Assembly (NCBI GenBank): GCA_009869945.1
Contig: WIXG01000096.1
Coordinates: forward strand, 124,001-188,000
Length of the DNA: 64,000 nucleotides
Direction: 5' to 3'
From: Mesaphorura yosii
Taxonomy: Eukaryota; Arthropoda; Collembola; Poduromorpha; Tullbergiidae
Shown: one piece after another, positions 12,101 to 23,800 of the stretch
Layout: each line of letters begins with the position of its first letter
Numbering within the stretch: the stretch's first letter is position 1
Position numbers and translations under genes: made by a program
Notes under the pieces: model-generated
Database searches by the model: none
Told to the model about the DNA's origin: nothing
Seen by the model: the letters and a program-made list of their open reading frames with translations, nothing else

Positions 12101-15100
12101 GAAAGCGAGAGTGAGAGGCGAGTACGCGCACACACAAACAAACCATAAAAATAAAACACGCTTGTTACGAGCTGAGGCCTGAACTCCTCTCAACTTGACA
12201 CTGCTCTGTGATTGTGCTTAGTGCGTGTCCAAAAATAAATACACGACATCCGTACTCACTTGCCTCTCCCAGCCTTAGTCATTCGCAAAGAATCAAGAAA
12301 GGATTGTCGAGTAGTTTGAAGTATCCAACTAAATTGGCATTTAATTCTACTTGACTTGGTTTTATTGCACGTAAAGCAACAAAGTATGAAAATGAGCGGC
12401 TGCATGTGCCAAGCCGCCAAGAGTCTCGATGCCCACCCGAATGATACTTTCATCTGAACTGAACTACTGAACACCTCGCAGCACAAACTTCGTCACTTAG
12501 TTTTAGCGAAGATTCATGTCTAATTAGGCAGTCTGATTTCCCAGTGCCTTCCTAACCTGGCCTAATTAATTTCTGGTTCACGTTTTATTGGCCGTAGTCG
12601 TAGAATTCTCATTAGCAATTAAGCCCATTCCGCGAGCGCATGCATGCAGTAATCTTGTGAATAATCTCTTGTAATTGAATTCAACAGCACAATGCAATGA
12701 ATCCTCACAGTGGCTCGGTGATGGCACGCTGCCATTTTTACTGAAGTGGAATAAGCAGGGCTCATACCTGCACCATGAACAGCACAGAGCAATAAAAGTT
12801 TAACCTGACGCTGCGTTCCCGCATCCGTGCCAGAATCTTATCAGGATTTATTGCGTTTTAACTGTTTTCATGAAAGATGCCAAATGCAGAACAGGTGATT
12901 GCGAACACTATGAAATGAAATATGGAGCAAGAACCTCTGCACTCGAGACGATCGTCTCGATTTCTCCACAACTCTGCGACCCAAGACGGGAAAAGAAATT
13001 CATTGAGAATCTCGCAAGACAGCGTCTTTCATCTTTTGTCTTTACTCGCAGCGAGATGCGGAGATTTCCCACCAAAACTACGGCAGTCACAAAAAATTCC
13101 GACAATGCTCTCGCATTTGAGCACTGATCCCGTGGTTCGGCGTCTGCTTTGTTTGATGCGATTACAAAGGAATGCGAGTACAACAATGGAGAGATATTCA
13201 TTGCATGCACAATTCACATGTGAGCATGTGCGGGGTTCCATTATCCAATTCACTGTCTTAAGAAACGTCATCCTTCGGCTCAACCTTGATCATGATCAAC
13301 ATCCTCATCTCAAATCACTACCTGCCTGCCTGGTTCTACGTCTTGCGTGTCCGTCAATGCAGGTTGGCCTTCAATCAGACACGCCAAACGTTTTCCCGCT
13401 CAAAAGACTGTTCACATCGAAATGAACTTGATCTTCGTGTGCTATTAATATAAAACAAGTCGAGAGTCTTAATTCTTTCCCTTTCGCCTGCCTTCTGGGC
13501 TTTCTTTCAATATCCGTCAATTAAAAAATATTTTCTCCAAGAAAAATCAATGCAACGAATGTGGCACACGAAATGATTTAATTTCTTAAAATAAACACGC
13601 ATATGCATAGAGATACCTCCCATTTTGAGAAAAAAGTGCATAAATTATGTGGCAATTAATTACGGTAATAACCATCCACATGTCAGCATAAATTCTCAAC
13701 TCGTCATGCATCTGGGCTCTGGATTGTGAATACATGCGTTCCTTCGTTGGTTCGTGCATTTGGACCGTCGAGTTAGTTCTTGGAAGAGATGTCAACAAGC
13801 AAAGGTCACCCTATCGGGAATCTTTTCTTGAGTGAAATCGTTATTTTCTTGTGTTTTCACTTTCTCAAGAAAATTGCGATTCCAAGCATTGCAGAGTCAT
13901 GAAAAACAAATACTGTGCATTTCGTATGGAAAACGAAATTACTAGAATGGTGATGTCCGTCCGCTTGGCTGAATAGCGAACGGACATTTCTCAGAAAATG
14001 AAAGAAATCACGAGGAGGGTTCTTGACACCAAGTACCAATCTTCGATCAGCGCGAGTGTTGTTGCTTCAATATCTTGCGATTCTATTCTGGATGTTTCCA
14101 AGTAATTTCCCCACTGCCCGAATGATTTCGCTATATTCGAAGCGCAGTATGTAAACAACGTATTGCAACATTGATCAGCTAAGATTTGTTTATTCGTGTT
14201 GCCAAAATCAGAATCAGACGAGAATCACCAATGCATCAAGTCAGCTGGCATTGCATCACGCGAAGCTCAAAGTTCAGCTGCCAACGACGCAACGTGTAAG
14301 TAAAACTGAAACCGAAATTCAATACGGTTTGTATTGAAGTGCATTTACGTCGTTAAGAGTGCACGCAAGAGATTCGCATGTAAACATTGAGTGAAGGCAC
14401 AAGCCCACGTGTAGGAAACCTCTCAAAACAGCACAACATTGAGCGGGCGTCGCACGGTGAAATTTTGAATGACAAGGCAATGACAAACTAAAACCCGAAC
14501 TTGCGCAACGGGTGAGCAGTGGAAAGCAAAGTAAAGGAGTTGCGAATTCAATCAAAGCGCACAGGAATCTGTAGCGTCCCACGATGGAATATTGGAGAAA
14601 TCCGGCTCTACGTGCGGAAAGACATCGAACAAAGTCCACGAGTTCAAAGGAATTATTCTTTCTGACGTAGAAGAATACTAAATGCACACAGTACTAAATC
14701 TCCAATACCAAGTGCCTCGTGCTATGGTAAACACTTGTTGCAAAAAGTTCCCCAAGCTATTCCCGTCACTTCGTCTGAATTTTAACTTCGTCGCATAGCC
14801 CAGCTTATTCTTGGAATGTGACCTTCCCTGGTCTCTGCTCTCATTCTGGGTGGCAGTGTCACTGTCACCAATTAATTCAGATGAACTGTGAACCTTGCCA
14901 CAATAATCTCAAATAACTGCGAAGATGCCGAGAGAAGCTTGTGTGAAATCCACGTGTACAGCCTCCATGCAAAAACTGCACGTGGAACATCGTGAATTCG
15001 TTATGACTGTGTATTCGAAATGAACTTTTGTGTTTGCAAAATTATTCAGAATGCATTTTACGACGTTCCGGTGCTAATAAGCTCATACGCGCGAGGATTA

Positions 15101-18100
15101 CTCAGAAGTCAATAGCTTGGCGAATTTCAACAACTCGAGCGAGCAGTGCAATTCTGAAGGCTTCTACTGCTTCATCGTCCTCCACGTCCATTCGACGTCT
15201 TGAGAAATTCATCTGCCCCTCGCATTTCTGCATAAGAGTCTCGTTCTCAGAATTCCTTGTAATTATTCATACATTCGTTGTGTTTAATAACTCGAACGTT
15301 TAATAAGCGACTCTTACTAAGAACAAGACGGTTTCGAATGCGAAAGCGAGTTCGCATCTGGGTAAAGTGCAGAGGATACGGATGAACGGAGGGCCATGAT
15401 CTGGCAACACTATGAATGCATCATTCTGGAGTACGTGACGATGAGATGAGTAATCTTGAAAAATTCGCGTTAATCGCAATAGCTCATGACTGCCTGGCAT
15501 GGTAAATAACAACAAACTTATTTACATCTCATACTCAGAACACGGAATAGGCAGCAGAGCTATAGCACTGAGAGCTTTTAGCCTGTAAACAAAAACAATC
15601 GTTCCTGCGCGCATATTAACCGGCAGAACTGGGGTACAAACATACAACACGGCTTAATTGAATGCATCTGCGTCGCTGCTGGCTGCTTTGCATGCTCGTT
15701 TCGTGACGTAAGCGACTGACTGAGATTTCTGCTCCTGCCTGTGGGATGGGAATTTGCTGTCTTGTTGACCATCACACTAAATGTGAGACGTGGAATTCTC
15801 TTAGCAATTGTCGTCAAATCACTTGTACTTGTTTATTTGTGGTACAGTCCAGAGACGGACAATTAAAAGAAGCTGCGCTGTGTTGACTGATCTTTGTTCT
15901 CCACATTTACGCAGAAAGGCTGTTATGAGTCATGGAACTGGCTTCCCACAGGATATTTTTTTCAAACTGGGGTTCGCCTTACTCGCCGTTTAAGGTCCAT
16001 CGGTAGAATTCCTCTGCAGGAAAACACCTGACTCATATGCATGAAAATGCCCTGACGTACCGTCGAATGAGATATTTAATATCGCCAATAAATGTCATAT
16101 TAAATGGCTCATGATTTTTTTGCATCTGCGCCTACAATTCTGCACTTTGCACGGATCTCCTTATACAAGTCTGTTGCTCTACATTTATGATCTTGTTACA
16201 GTAAAATTCGTTATTGATAATTCAAGGAAGTCTTCCACATAAACTTCGAAACAAAACGAGCTCAAAGGCCTTGTGCTGTGGAAATTTCTCCAAAGGTTAT
16301 TGCAATAACAATTCCAAACGCAATTTTGTATTTAATTGGCACGTGCTCACAACCAATCGTATTTTTAAGGGTAGATGCTTCGAAGAAGACATTACGACGG
16401 CATAACAAACACACACAGTAACCATGCATTAGATCAATAGAAAATTATGGTGCATTAAACCATGGAGGAAACCCGGAGTCATAATTCTGATTATTAAATT
16501 TATTAAACGACCGCACGTGTCGAGTGAGACTGGGAATTCTGCGCCCACGACCATGACCGCGCCGCGGGGACAAGGATCGGCATTAAAAGGAATTGACAAT
16601 CCAGGCTTATATATCGTGTTTTATTTTCGCACGCATCGCTTATGCAACACGACGACTCGTTGGTAAGTAAGTTGGCATGCATGAGGGCTTGGTTGATGCT
16701 CCGAAGCCTTGGCGATGCGAAATCATCCATAACTAATCATGCAGATTGCACGAGATTGCAACTTGAGACATTTCATCACTGAGACAAATGCTATTGCTAT
16801 TGCTGTTATTGGCGTGTGCTGCTCAGGCAATGATTAAATGATTCGCGATTTCGGTGTTTGGCATTTCGTAAGGGATTCGCGATCGCATGATTTTCACTTT
16901 GTTTATCAAGAAGACTCTTGCACGCGGTGCCTCAACGCTCAAGGTCGGCCGTTCCATGCACTCTGCGCTGGAAAAATATGCGGGGTGGTTCCAGGAAACG
17001 TAGTAGCACAACGTGCTCACATGTCCAGTGCATGTCAGCGAGTCGTACGTACTCGGGAATAACCTCGAAACGTTCTATTTTCTTCTGGAAACGTCTGACC
17101 ACCTTCCCGAGAATGACGATGCATTTTCGGGCACAACATGTGATGCATCCACTACAAAGTGACGCATCGTCATATGGCTTTGTGGGTCCGCAATGTTCGA
17201 GAATGAGTGCAATCAAACACGTACGTACGTGCTTGGGTTTCGGACGGAGGACACACAACATAAGGAAGGAGATGACCTTTAGACTCTCAACTCTCCGTCT
17301 GCGCATTTGGTTGATGAAACCGCAAGACATACACGAAGCATGAATGCGGACGAGACGCGAAGCACGGCACGGCCATGCCAAAGACGCTCGGGATTAATTT
17401 AGTTCAGTAGTCATAATCCAACCATGCCACACACTGTAATTTAGGCAAGACAGTTCTGGTATTTTTTGGTTCTGGAAGATATACGATGAACGTCACTTGC
17501 GGCGGCCTATTTACCGTCGTTTTGTTTGTGGTTTATTTGGGGCTCGACTCTAATTCTTCGTACTTTATTTGGCCTCTGTCTGGAAATTCTTGAGACGGCA
17601 CTGCTTTGCGGCGCAGTGCAGCACAGACGGCATTACGTAAAAGGTCGCGTCTTCGTCTTAATTATGCTTGAATACATAACCAAAGCCAATTAGACCATTG
17701 CGTAAGTCATGCTATTGACGGTAATGATTGCGAGTTCTAAGAAACTATGTGGAGACATTGCTGCTACATGAACTGAAACCGAGCGGTGGGCCGAGCTTCG
17801 TGGAAATGCAAATTCGGTGAAAATGGAAGGTAACTGCGGGTGAGTCTGGAACATGCTCAATGACGTCATGGCAAGAGCCAAATCCAGCTCATCATTATTC
17901 GATGTTGTGTCATGCCGATGACGTTCGCTTTTGTTTTGAAAATTGAAATGCACGGGACAGCGTAAAACACAACACAAACAAACCACGCGGCAATAACATG
18001 AGACACGAATTTCAATTCGCAATTTACTACCATGCCGTAGAACTAGTTTACCGTTACCGATTGTTGTGAAAGCATTGGGCCATAAATTATGCAAACATTG

Positions 18101-20166
18101 AATGAATTCACTTGTTTCGTACTCGCGCTCACGCTGTGCCGCGTGCCGACCAGACGTAAAAATAACTTTCTTTCGGCACGCTGGCGGGTAACTTTTGCCC
18201 TCTAACTGCGCTCGTGGAGGCCGTGTCAAGGTGTCATGTTTTTGTTATCGCGGTTGCACTACGTGAATGAGAGTTTGCATTTCTATGCCTACCAACTATC
18301 CCTTTTCATTATTGTGTTTCATATTGCACGAATGACAATTAACCACGAACACGTAGTTCGTTCGTTCGTCTGTTCTTTCAAGATCATGGATCAAGCTAAT
18401 TCCACAATATGATATATTTAGCAACAGGTCGCTTTGTATTTATCAGGAAATCTCAACCTGTGGTTCCACACGTCATCACACGCAAGCCTCTGCTGGCAAT
18501 AGAGCTGTATCGCATTGCATGGCAAGTGTGTGCATTTTTAACTGGAAATCAAGTTAATTACAATCACAACAGGCCATGGCTCTCGCAGTTGATGAGACGC
18601 GAGTCACGTACAAACGCAGAGCTCAGTTGAGCAGCGAACCAGCTGGAATAGCAGACATATTTTTAGAAACATCATCCTTATGCGCTCTGCTCTGTAATTA
18701 ACTACGTATTGCATTGAGACTTTGGAATCAGCGCAAAAGGCAAGCGTCGTTGACTGCGTCCGATTCCGTCGCAGCCTCGCATTGGAAATTCCGTCTCATG
18801 AAGAAACCCACACTTGACGTTGCGTTGGCAGATTTCAGCTCAAATTTCGATATGTTTATTATTCGCATAGGCGTTTTGTGAAATTGTGGTCCATATGTTC
18901 CGTGTCTGAGGCTGAGTTTGCATGTGGCGTTCATGATCTAGATCGAATGCTTCGCAAATGTCAAATACAAACGGTCGTAGTAAGACTTCATTCATTGAGA
19001 CACTCAGACAACAACGCCTAGGCAGAGAGCCTAAACTCATCATTTCATTCATTGAGGATAACTTACACGCTGCGCTGTGGAGGTTCATTCGCTCTGGCTG
19101 AGGCGCACTTGCTCTTGTCGGTTTCATTCATTGAAAATAGTCATTTGAACCTCTGCGTTTTGTTTGCTATTTGCTCGGCTCGCATTCCAGCCCAGCAGAT
19201 TTTTCAAACTTTGTACAATTTGTAGGTTTTTATTTCGCAACAGTCTACACGAAGTCAAAATCTGCCACTCACAGACGTCTCTGAGGCCTGGCATATACGG
19301 CATGTGAGCTGATAACGATGTGATAATTTATTGTTAAGGTTCATGTCAAAGTCAGCGTGAGCGTGTAAAACGTGTTGTACTGAATGAGAGGATATGGTTA
19401 TGAATGATACAATTTCTGCTCTAAACTTCACAGTCCACATTCACGCCTGCCTGCCTGCTTGCCATTTGACTTGACTTTGTATTCCCGCATGTGATAAATG
19501 CCATATATGAAATGAAATGGACAGCGTGCACTTGCGCCAAGGTACTCGCAAGTAATTAATATGTAATTCATGAAATTAGTACCACGAATCATTTACAAGG
19601 AATTCACTATGTACCCGGTCGAGGAATGAATGAATCACATCCCATTTATTATAAGTGCACCAATTCATGTACGGATCAATTGCACAGCACGGAGCAATTG
19701 TCATGTCAGAGTTTAAAAAGAATTCCTGAAACTTATTATAATAAACAGCTGCCAAACAGGCGCGACTGTGGAATCCCAGTCAGGTACCAAAATAAGTTCA
19801 GTAAGTTGCTCAGATTTGGGTAGTTCATTCATGAAATTATGCAATATGGGCTTGGATAAAAGGATCTCTCTATTTCAATTGAAGTGAGATCACATCCTTT
19901 GCAAAATTCGAAATATTTCATACGTTTTCGCAGGAGTACTTGAAATTCAATGCAAACTAGAAATGGATTTCAGGCTAATAGCGAAAGTTGTTAAAATTCG
20001 CTCCATGTGGAGTTTAATGAGGATAAATCTCAAAACCAACATAACATGGAACATGAACATAGGATGAGACACACGCCTGCCAGGGAATATGAGCTTGAAA
20101 TTATTGTGCAGATACTATTCACACGAAAGTTAATACGAATGAGATTAAGTTAAGACGCCACGCTCG
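9151..20166. other. Intergenic or intronic DNA without recognisable genes
   Basis: Eleven kilobases with only short or overlapping reading frames on both strands, none resembling a protein family I know. The longest are a 167-codon plus-strand frame at 12922-13425 and a 179-codon minus-strand frame at 17690-18229, both of biased, unconvincing composition. Small items: a (GCAT)n run near 11572-11587 and three copies of a 12-mer at 18987-19134 (listed separately). No transposon ends, satellite or tRNA were seen. Confidence 0.5.
18987..19134. repeat. Three exact copies of TTCATTCATTGA within 148 bp
   Basis: The 12-mer occurs at 18987-18998, 19044-19055 and 19123-19134, all in the same orientation, with start-to-start spacings of 57 and 79 bp. 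Flanks differ, so this is not a simple tandem repeat. The last two copies share one extra 5' T. A related TTCATTC lies at 19084-19090. It could be clustered binding sites or chance in a region already rich in CATTCATT words. Confidence 0.5.
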
Positions 20167-20865
20167 CTATAAAAGGTACGCGGCGTGGCATACGTGCGGG
20201 TCAAAGCACTCTAAATCCCAGTCTAGAAGCGCAGTAATCATTCTCCAGAAACTGCACACGGTTTGCGATACGAGTACGAGTGTCTGTCTACTCGTAGACT
20301 CACGGACCCAGCCAACAATGCACGCATGGCTGAGAAGGTGAAGGTACCACACTGCATTATTCGCGAATTCTGCAAAACCCACAAAGACACAACTTTCTGC
20401 CGCCAAACGTGGATAATGATGATGAATACGTTTAGCAGCAGCGCAAAAAGTAAGCATTTTTTGCATACATTTGCAAGAAGAATGGTAAAGTAACTGAATG
20501 AACAAGAAGAAGAATGCGGTGTGGTAGTGGTGAGAAAGAAGCGGCGGCGAAGAATGAGTCAAACTCATAAATAAAGCCATGAACCCTGAATAACCGAGCG
20601 GGAGACAATCAACTCTCGGCCGTACAAATATTATTAGCATGCACAAAAAATCTGTGCATGGCAAGGCTGACGTGTTGTTGTGTTGTCCGAGAGCATGCTT
20701 TACTCGCGTCTTACGATTACGATTTGCAACAATAGTGGCCAAGCCAAGAAAAGAAAAGCATGGTCGTCTTAATGAGAGAGTGCGATTTTTTGCGAGGGTG
20801 AACAAAAAATCGGATGTGTGCTTGTTAGCGGTGAAGAAGTGAAGGAACTGTGCACAAGGCGGCAA
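20167..20865 (-). CDS. 232-codon open frame, unrecognised
   Basis: This is the longest uninterrupted ATG-started frame in the gene-poor left part of the window. The predicted protein is rich in His, Cys, Leu and Phe, with hydrophobic patches such as TAFFFLFIQLLYHSS, and has no motif I know. It is a single uninterrupted frame, whereas confirmed genes here are split into exons. Its stop codon overlaps the plus-strand TATA-like element, and other open frames run on the opposite strand. A frame this long is uncommon by chance at this base composition but not excluded over 64 kb. It could be an uncharacterised intronless gene or random sequence. Confidence 0.2.
   Translation of the reverse strand: MPPCAQFLHFFTANKHTSDFLFTLAKNRTLSLRRPCFSFLGLATIVANRNRKTRVKHALGQHNNTSALPCTDFLCMLIIFVRPRVDCLPLGYSGFMALFMSLTHSSPPLLSHHYHTAFFFLFIQLLYHSSCKCMQKMLTFCAAAKRIHHHYPRLAAESCVFVGFAEFANNAVWYLHLLSHACIVGWVRESTSRQTLVLVSQTVCSFWRMITALLDWDLECFDPHVCHAAYLL
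20168..20175 (+). promoter_or_regulatory. Strong TATA-box-like element, plus strand
   Basis: TATAAAAG sits in CTATAAAAGG, a near-ideal TATA box. A weak initiator-like TCAAAG follows about 33-35 bp downstream, near 20201. The plus strand beyond has only short open frames (20263-20493 and 20639-20842), so any transcript would be non-coding or short. No independent support. Confidence 0.25.
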
Positions 20866-23800
20866 GCAAGTCGTGGCTCGGAACTAAGACAAGTATGTCC
20901 ACCTTTGAGTGCGAGTGCGAGTCAAAGTCTTGATGCATGGCCATTGGTGGAGATGATGCCATCTAATCCTCACTCAGCTAAATCTACTAAATCACTGCAA
21001 GAATGCATTTAACGAGTTCAAGAATGTGGTGAATATGTTCAAACTTCATTCATCTCACAAATTTTCCAGATATTCGAAATCACAATTTTTGACACGCTGC
21101 AAGTCAGCGACACGTCTAAAGGATTTAAGTTTATGAATCATGGGAAGACCGAGATATCGAAAGCAATAAAGAATGCAATCATGGAACATTCAAAACAATC
21201 ACATGCATTCAAATTTTAAAGCGTAAAGTTCACGGCCCTCATTCATAATTCTTACGAAATCAATGGTGTGACAATTACTGTCTCGACTTCATCGCAAAAG
21301 TAATAACTATAACAATAACGTCTCAACTGCGTTTGTGATTTGGTTGTAACATTACTTGAGATAACGGATCTAGACACTCTAAATATTTATATTTTATGTC
21401 TTTCTGATTTCACGGTCTGCGTCGTTGTCGGTTGTCGCGCTGTGTTTACATCACAAATGTCAGTGTCAATTTGTGTACGACTTAATTTACAGAGTGCCGG
21501 GAATGAACGATAAGAAACAGCACGCAATGAAATCGGCGCCAACGCCGACGCTGATGCTTTTCCTCATTTTCTCTCCACTTGTATTTGCATCAGGACCAGA
21601 CTTTTCGCAAAGCGGTCGTCAACTTAATAACGCTGACTCATGAGTCCTGAAGTTTCAGGACGACAAAAGACAAGTGCAAAATCTAAATCTCTTTCCTTTC
21701 CAGGAATCATGATATCTGCTTATTTAATGTCACGATCACACCGCGCAAGATGCATTGATTTCCCACTGCATGTCATGTTGGATAGGTCATAAAATAAAAT
21801 TCAAATGTATGTTCACGATGTGTGTAAAATAGAGTATCTCTGTTCGGAACCAAAGTGCCAGACCACCCTCAATGTGATTCATGCTTGCTCGTAATATCAA
21901 TAACATGGCAATTCCATAATATTATGGCTTCCTGTTCATTCATACTCTTGTATTTACTTCATTCATGTGATCCGTACCCAGCCAAAGCATGACTTTTAAG
22001 CTCAGTCACAATCTGTGAGAGTTCAGGTAAGGTCACGAAGATAAAACCGAACTCATAATACGAAATTATGATTGACAACGGTCACTCCATGCTTTGAGGA
22101 CTGAAGCGCAATATTTGCGAATAAATCGCAAATCCGAAGAATCGCTGACGTGTAAATGACCTGAATACTTGTTGATACAGTGAGTCATCGAGTCATGATT
22201 CTGACTACCTCGGATTACTCTTGTTTATTATTAGGCTCAACACATCTCGTTGAATGGGAAGCAAACAGAAATCTCTCCTGGTTTTGGTCCCGCGGCGTTT
22301 GGTTTTTCTGTGAATATTCATCAGATTGCCATTTGCAGGCTATTTACGAAATTTGGATCGCGAAATCAATGAGAGTCAGGGTGCTTGATGAGTTACTTCT
22401 TTGTTCCGCCGCGACACAAGCGTTTATCTGCACATTATTGAGTAAACAAATGTTGGCAAAAATAGAATACGTGCAGTTTGAAATTTTACTCCGATCTTCA
22501 ATTAATTTTCACAATCTCAGACATAGATGGGCTCAAATCAAAAGTAATGAAGTACATGCAAGCGCCATGGATCTTCAGTTCTGATTATCTTAGCTCAGGA
22601 TTTAGGCTTAGCGTAATCATTCAGTTTAATTTGGATGGGATAGTTGTGCAAGTCGAATCAATTTCTTTACTTCGTGCGTTCTTCAAGGCTATGCCACAAC
22701 GTTCTCGGGTATCTTGGAAATGTGACATGACACCACATTTTGGTTCACGCATTTTGCAAACATTATTTGCGCAGAGTAATCACATGCAATTAATGAATGT
22801 AGACGCTTTTTGGCCAGACTAGTCAGAGTCACACGCACATCGACTTCATCTGCGACGTCGCCGCGCTTGACTTGCAATGAACCCTGTTTTATGCGTAGTT
22901 TGTCTGACACAAAACAATAGCTTCCTTTGCAGTTTGAGAGTTCATTCTCATAAAATTTTAGCAGCTCTGTGTCGCTGTACTCACTGCACACAATTTGCTG
23001 TGTAAACTTATGCATTTTAGCACGATAAGCAATAAAATGTGGGAAAACCAAACAGCATCTGAACTGATTCCCATCGACTTAATTTTAGAAATGACTGATC
23101 CGACTGTAAGTGACGACGGCGGGACGGGTATTAGTGGACAATGGTACCACGACATCAAACGTATAGTCCCACCTCCATTCATGCTACTCGCGAATATGTC
23201 TCGATTGTGTCGCGGATAAAACGTTTGGCGAGATTCCTTCAGGTTTCCCAAACTTGAATCAAACCTCGCACTTGAGGTTGCATTGTCAAGGCAAATCGAA
23301 ATTATGGAAAGCCCCAATTAATCCTAAATTAGTGCTAATAACAGAATTAAATCCCGAACTAACACTTCACATTATGCATGGCTTAACACGGGGATTTTAT
23401 GGTTCGTATTCACATTCTTGAGTTCGAACTACTTACATGGAAGAAAAATGTACCCGTTAGTGTTTGATATTTAAAATCCTGACTGAAGTTACGATAACTT
23501 CGTGAAAGCGCCCCAAATTTCCGAAAATGCAGGAATTGAAACTATGTATGAATTGTGTCACAAATGGAATTCAGTATTCAACTTCACATTTGCACCTGCA
23601 CACTCATAAAAATAGACAAGCAACCGGAGACCTACTTTTATTTTTAAGCCCTCATTCATTTCCATAAGTAAAATATGACGAACGAGCAGGAACACAAATA
23701 TTGTCCAAGTATTTTTGCAATGGGTTGCAAGGAATTTGCTATGCCAGATCATGACTTTACGATGACTGCAAAACACTATCGTATGCTTTCGTGCATTCCA

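Noticed and set aside
12922-13425. 167-codon plus-strand open frame
   Set aside because: No family resemblance and overlapping frames on both strands. It has no splice structure or strong promoter.
16918-17381. Overlapping open frames of 141 and 149 codons on opposite strands
   Set aside because: Mutually antisense frames of similar length usually reflect local base composition; neither looks like a protein.
17690-18229. 179-codon minus-strand open frame
   Set aside because: Composition is mixed and no motif or membrane pattern persists; considered chance.
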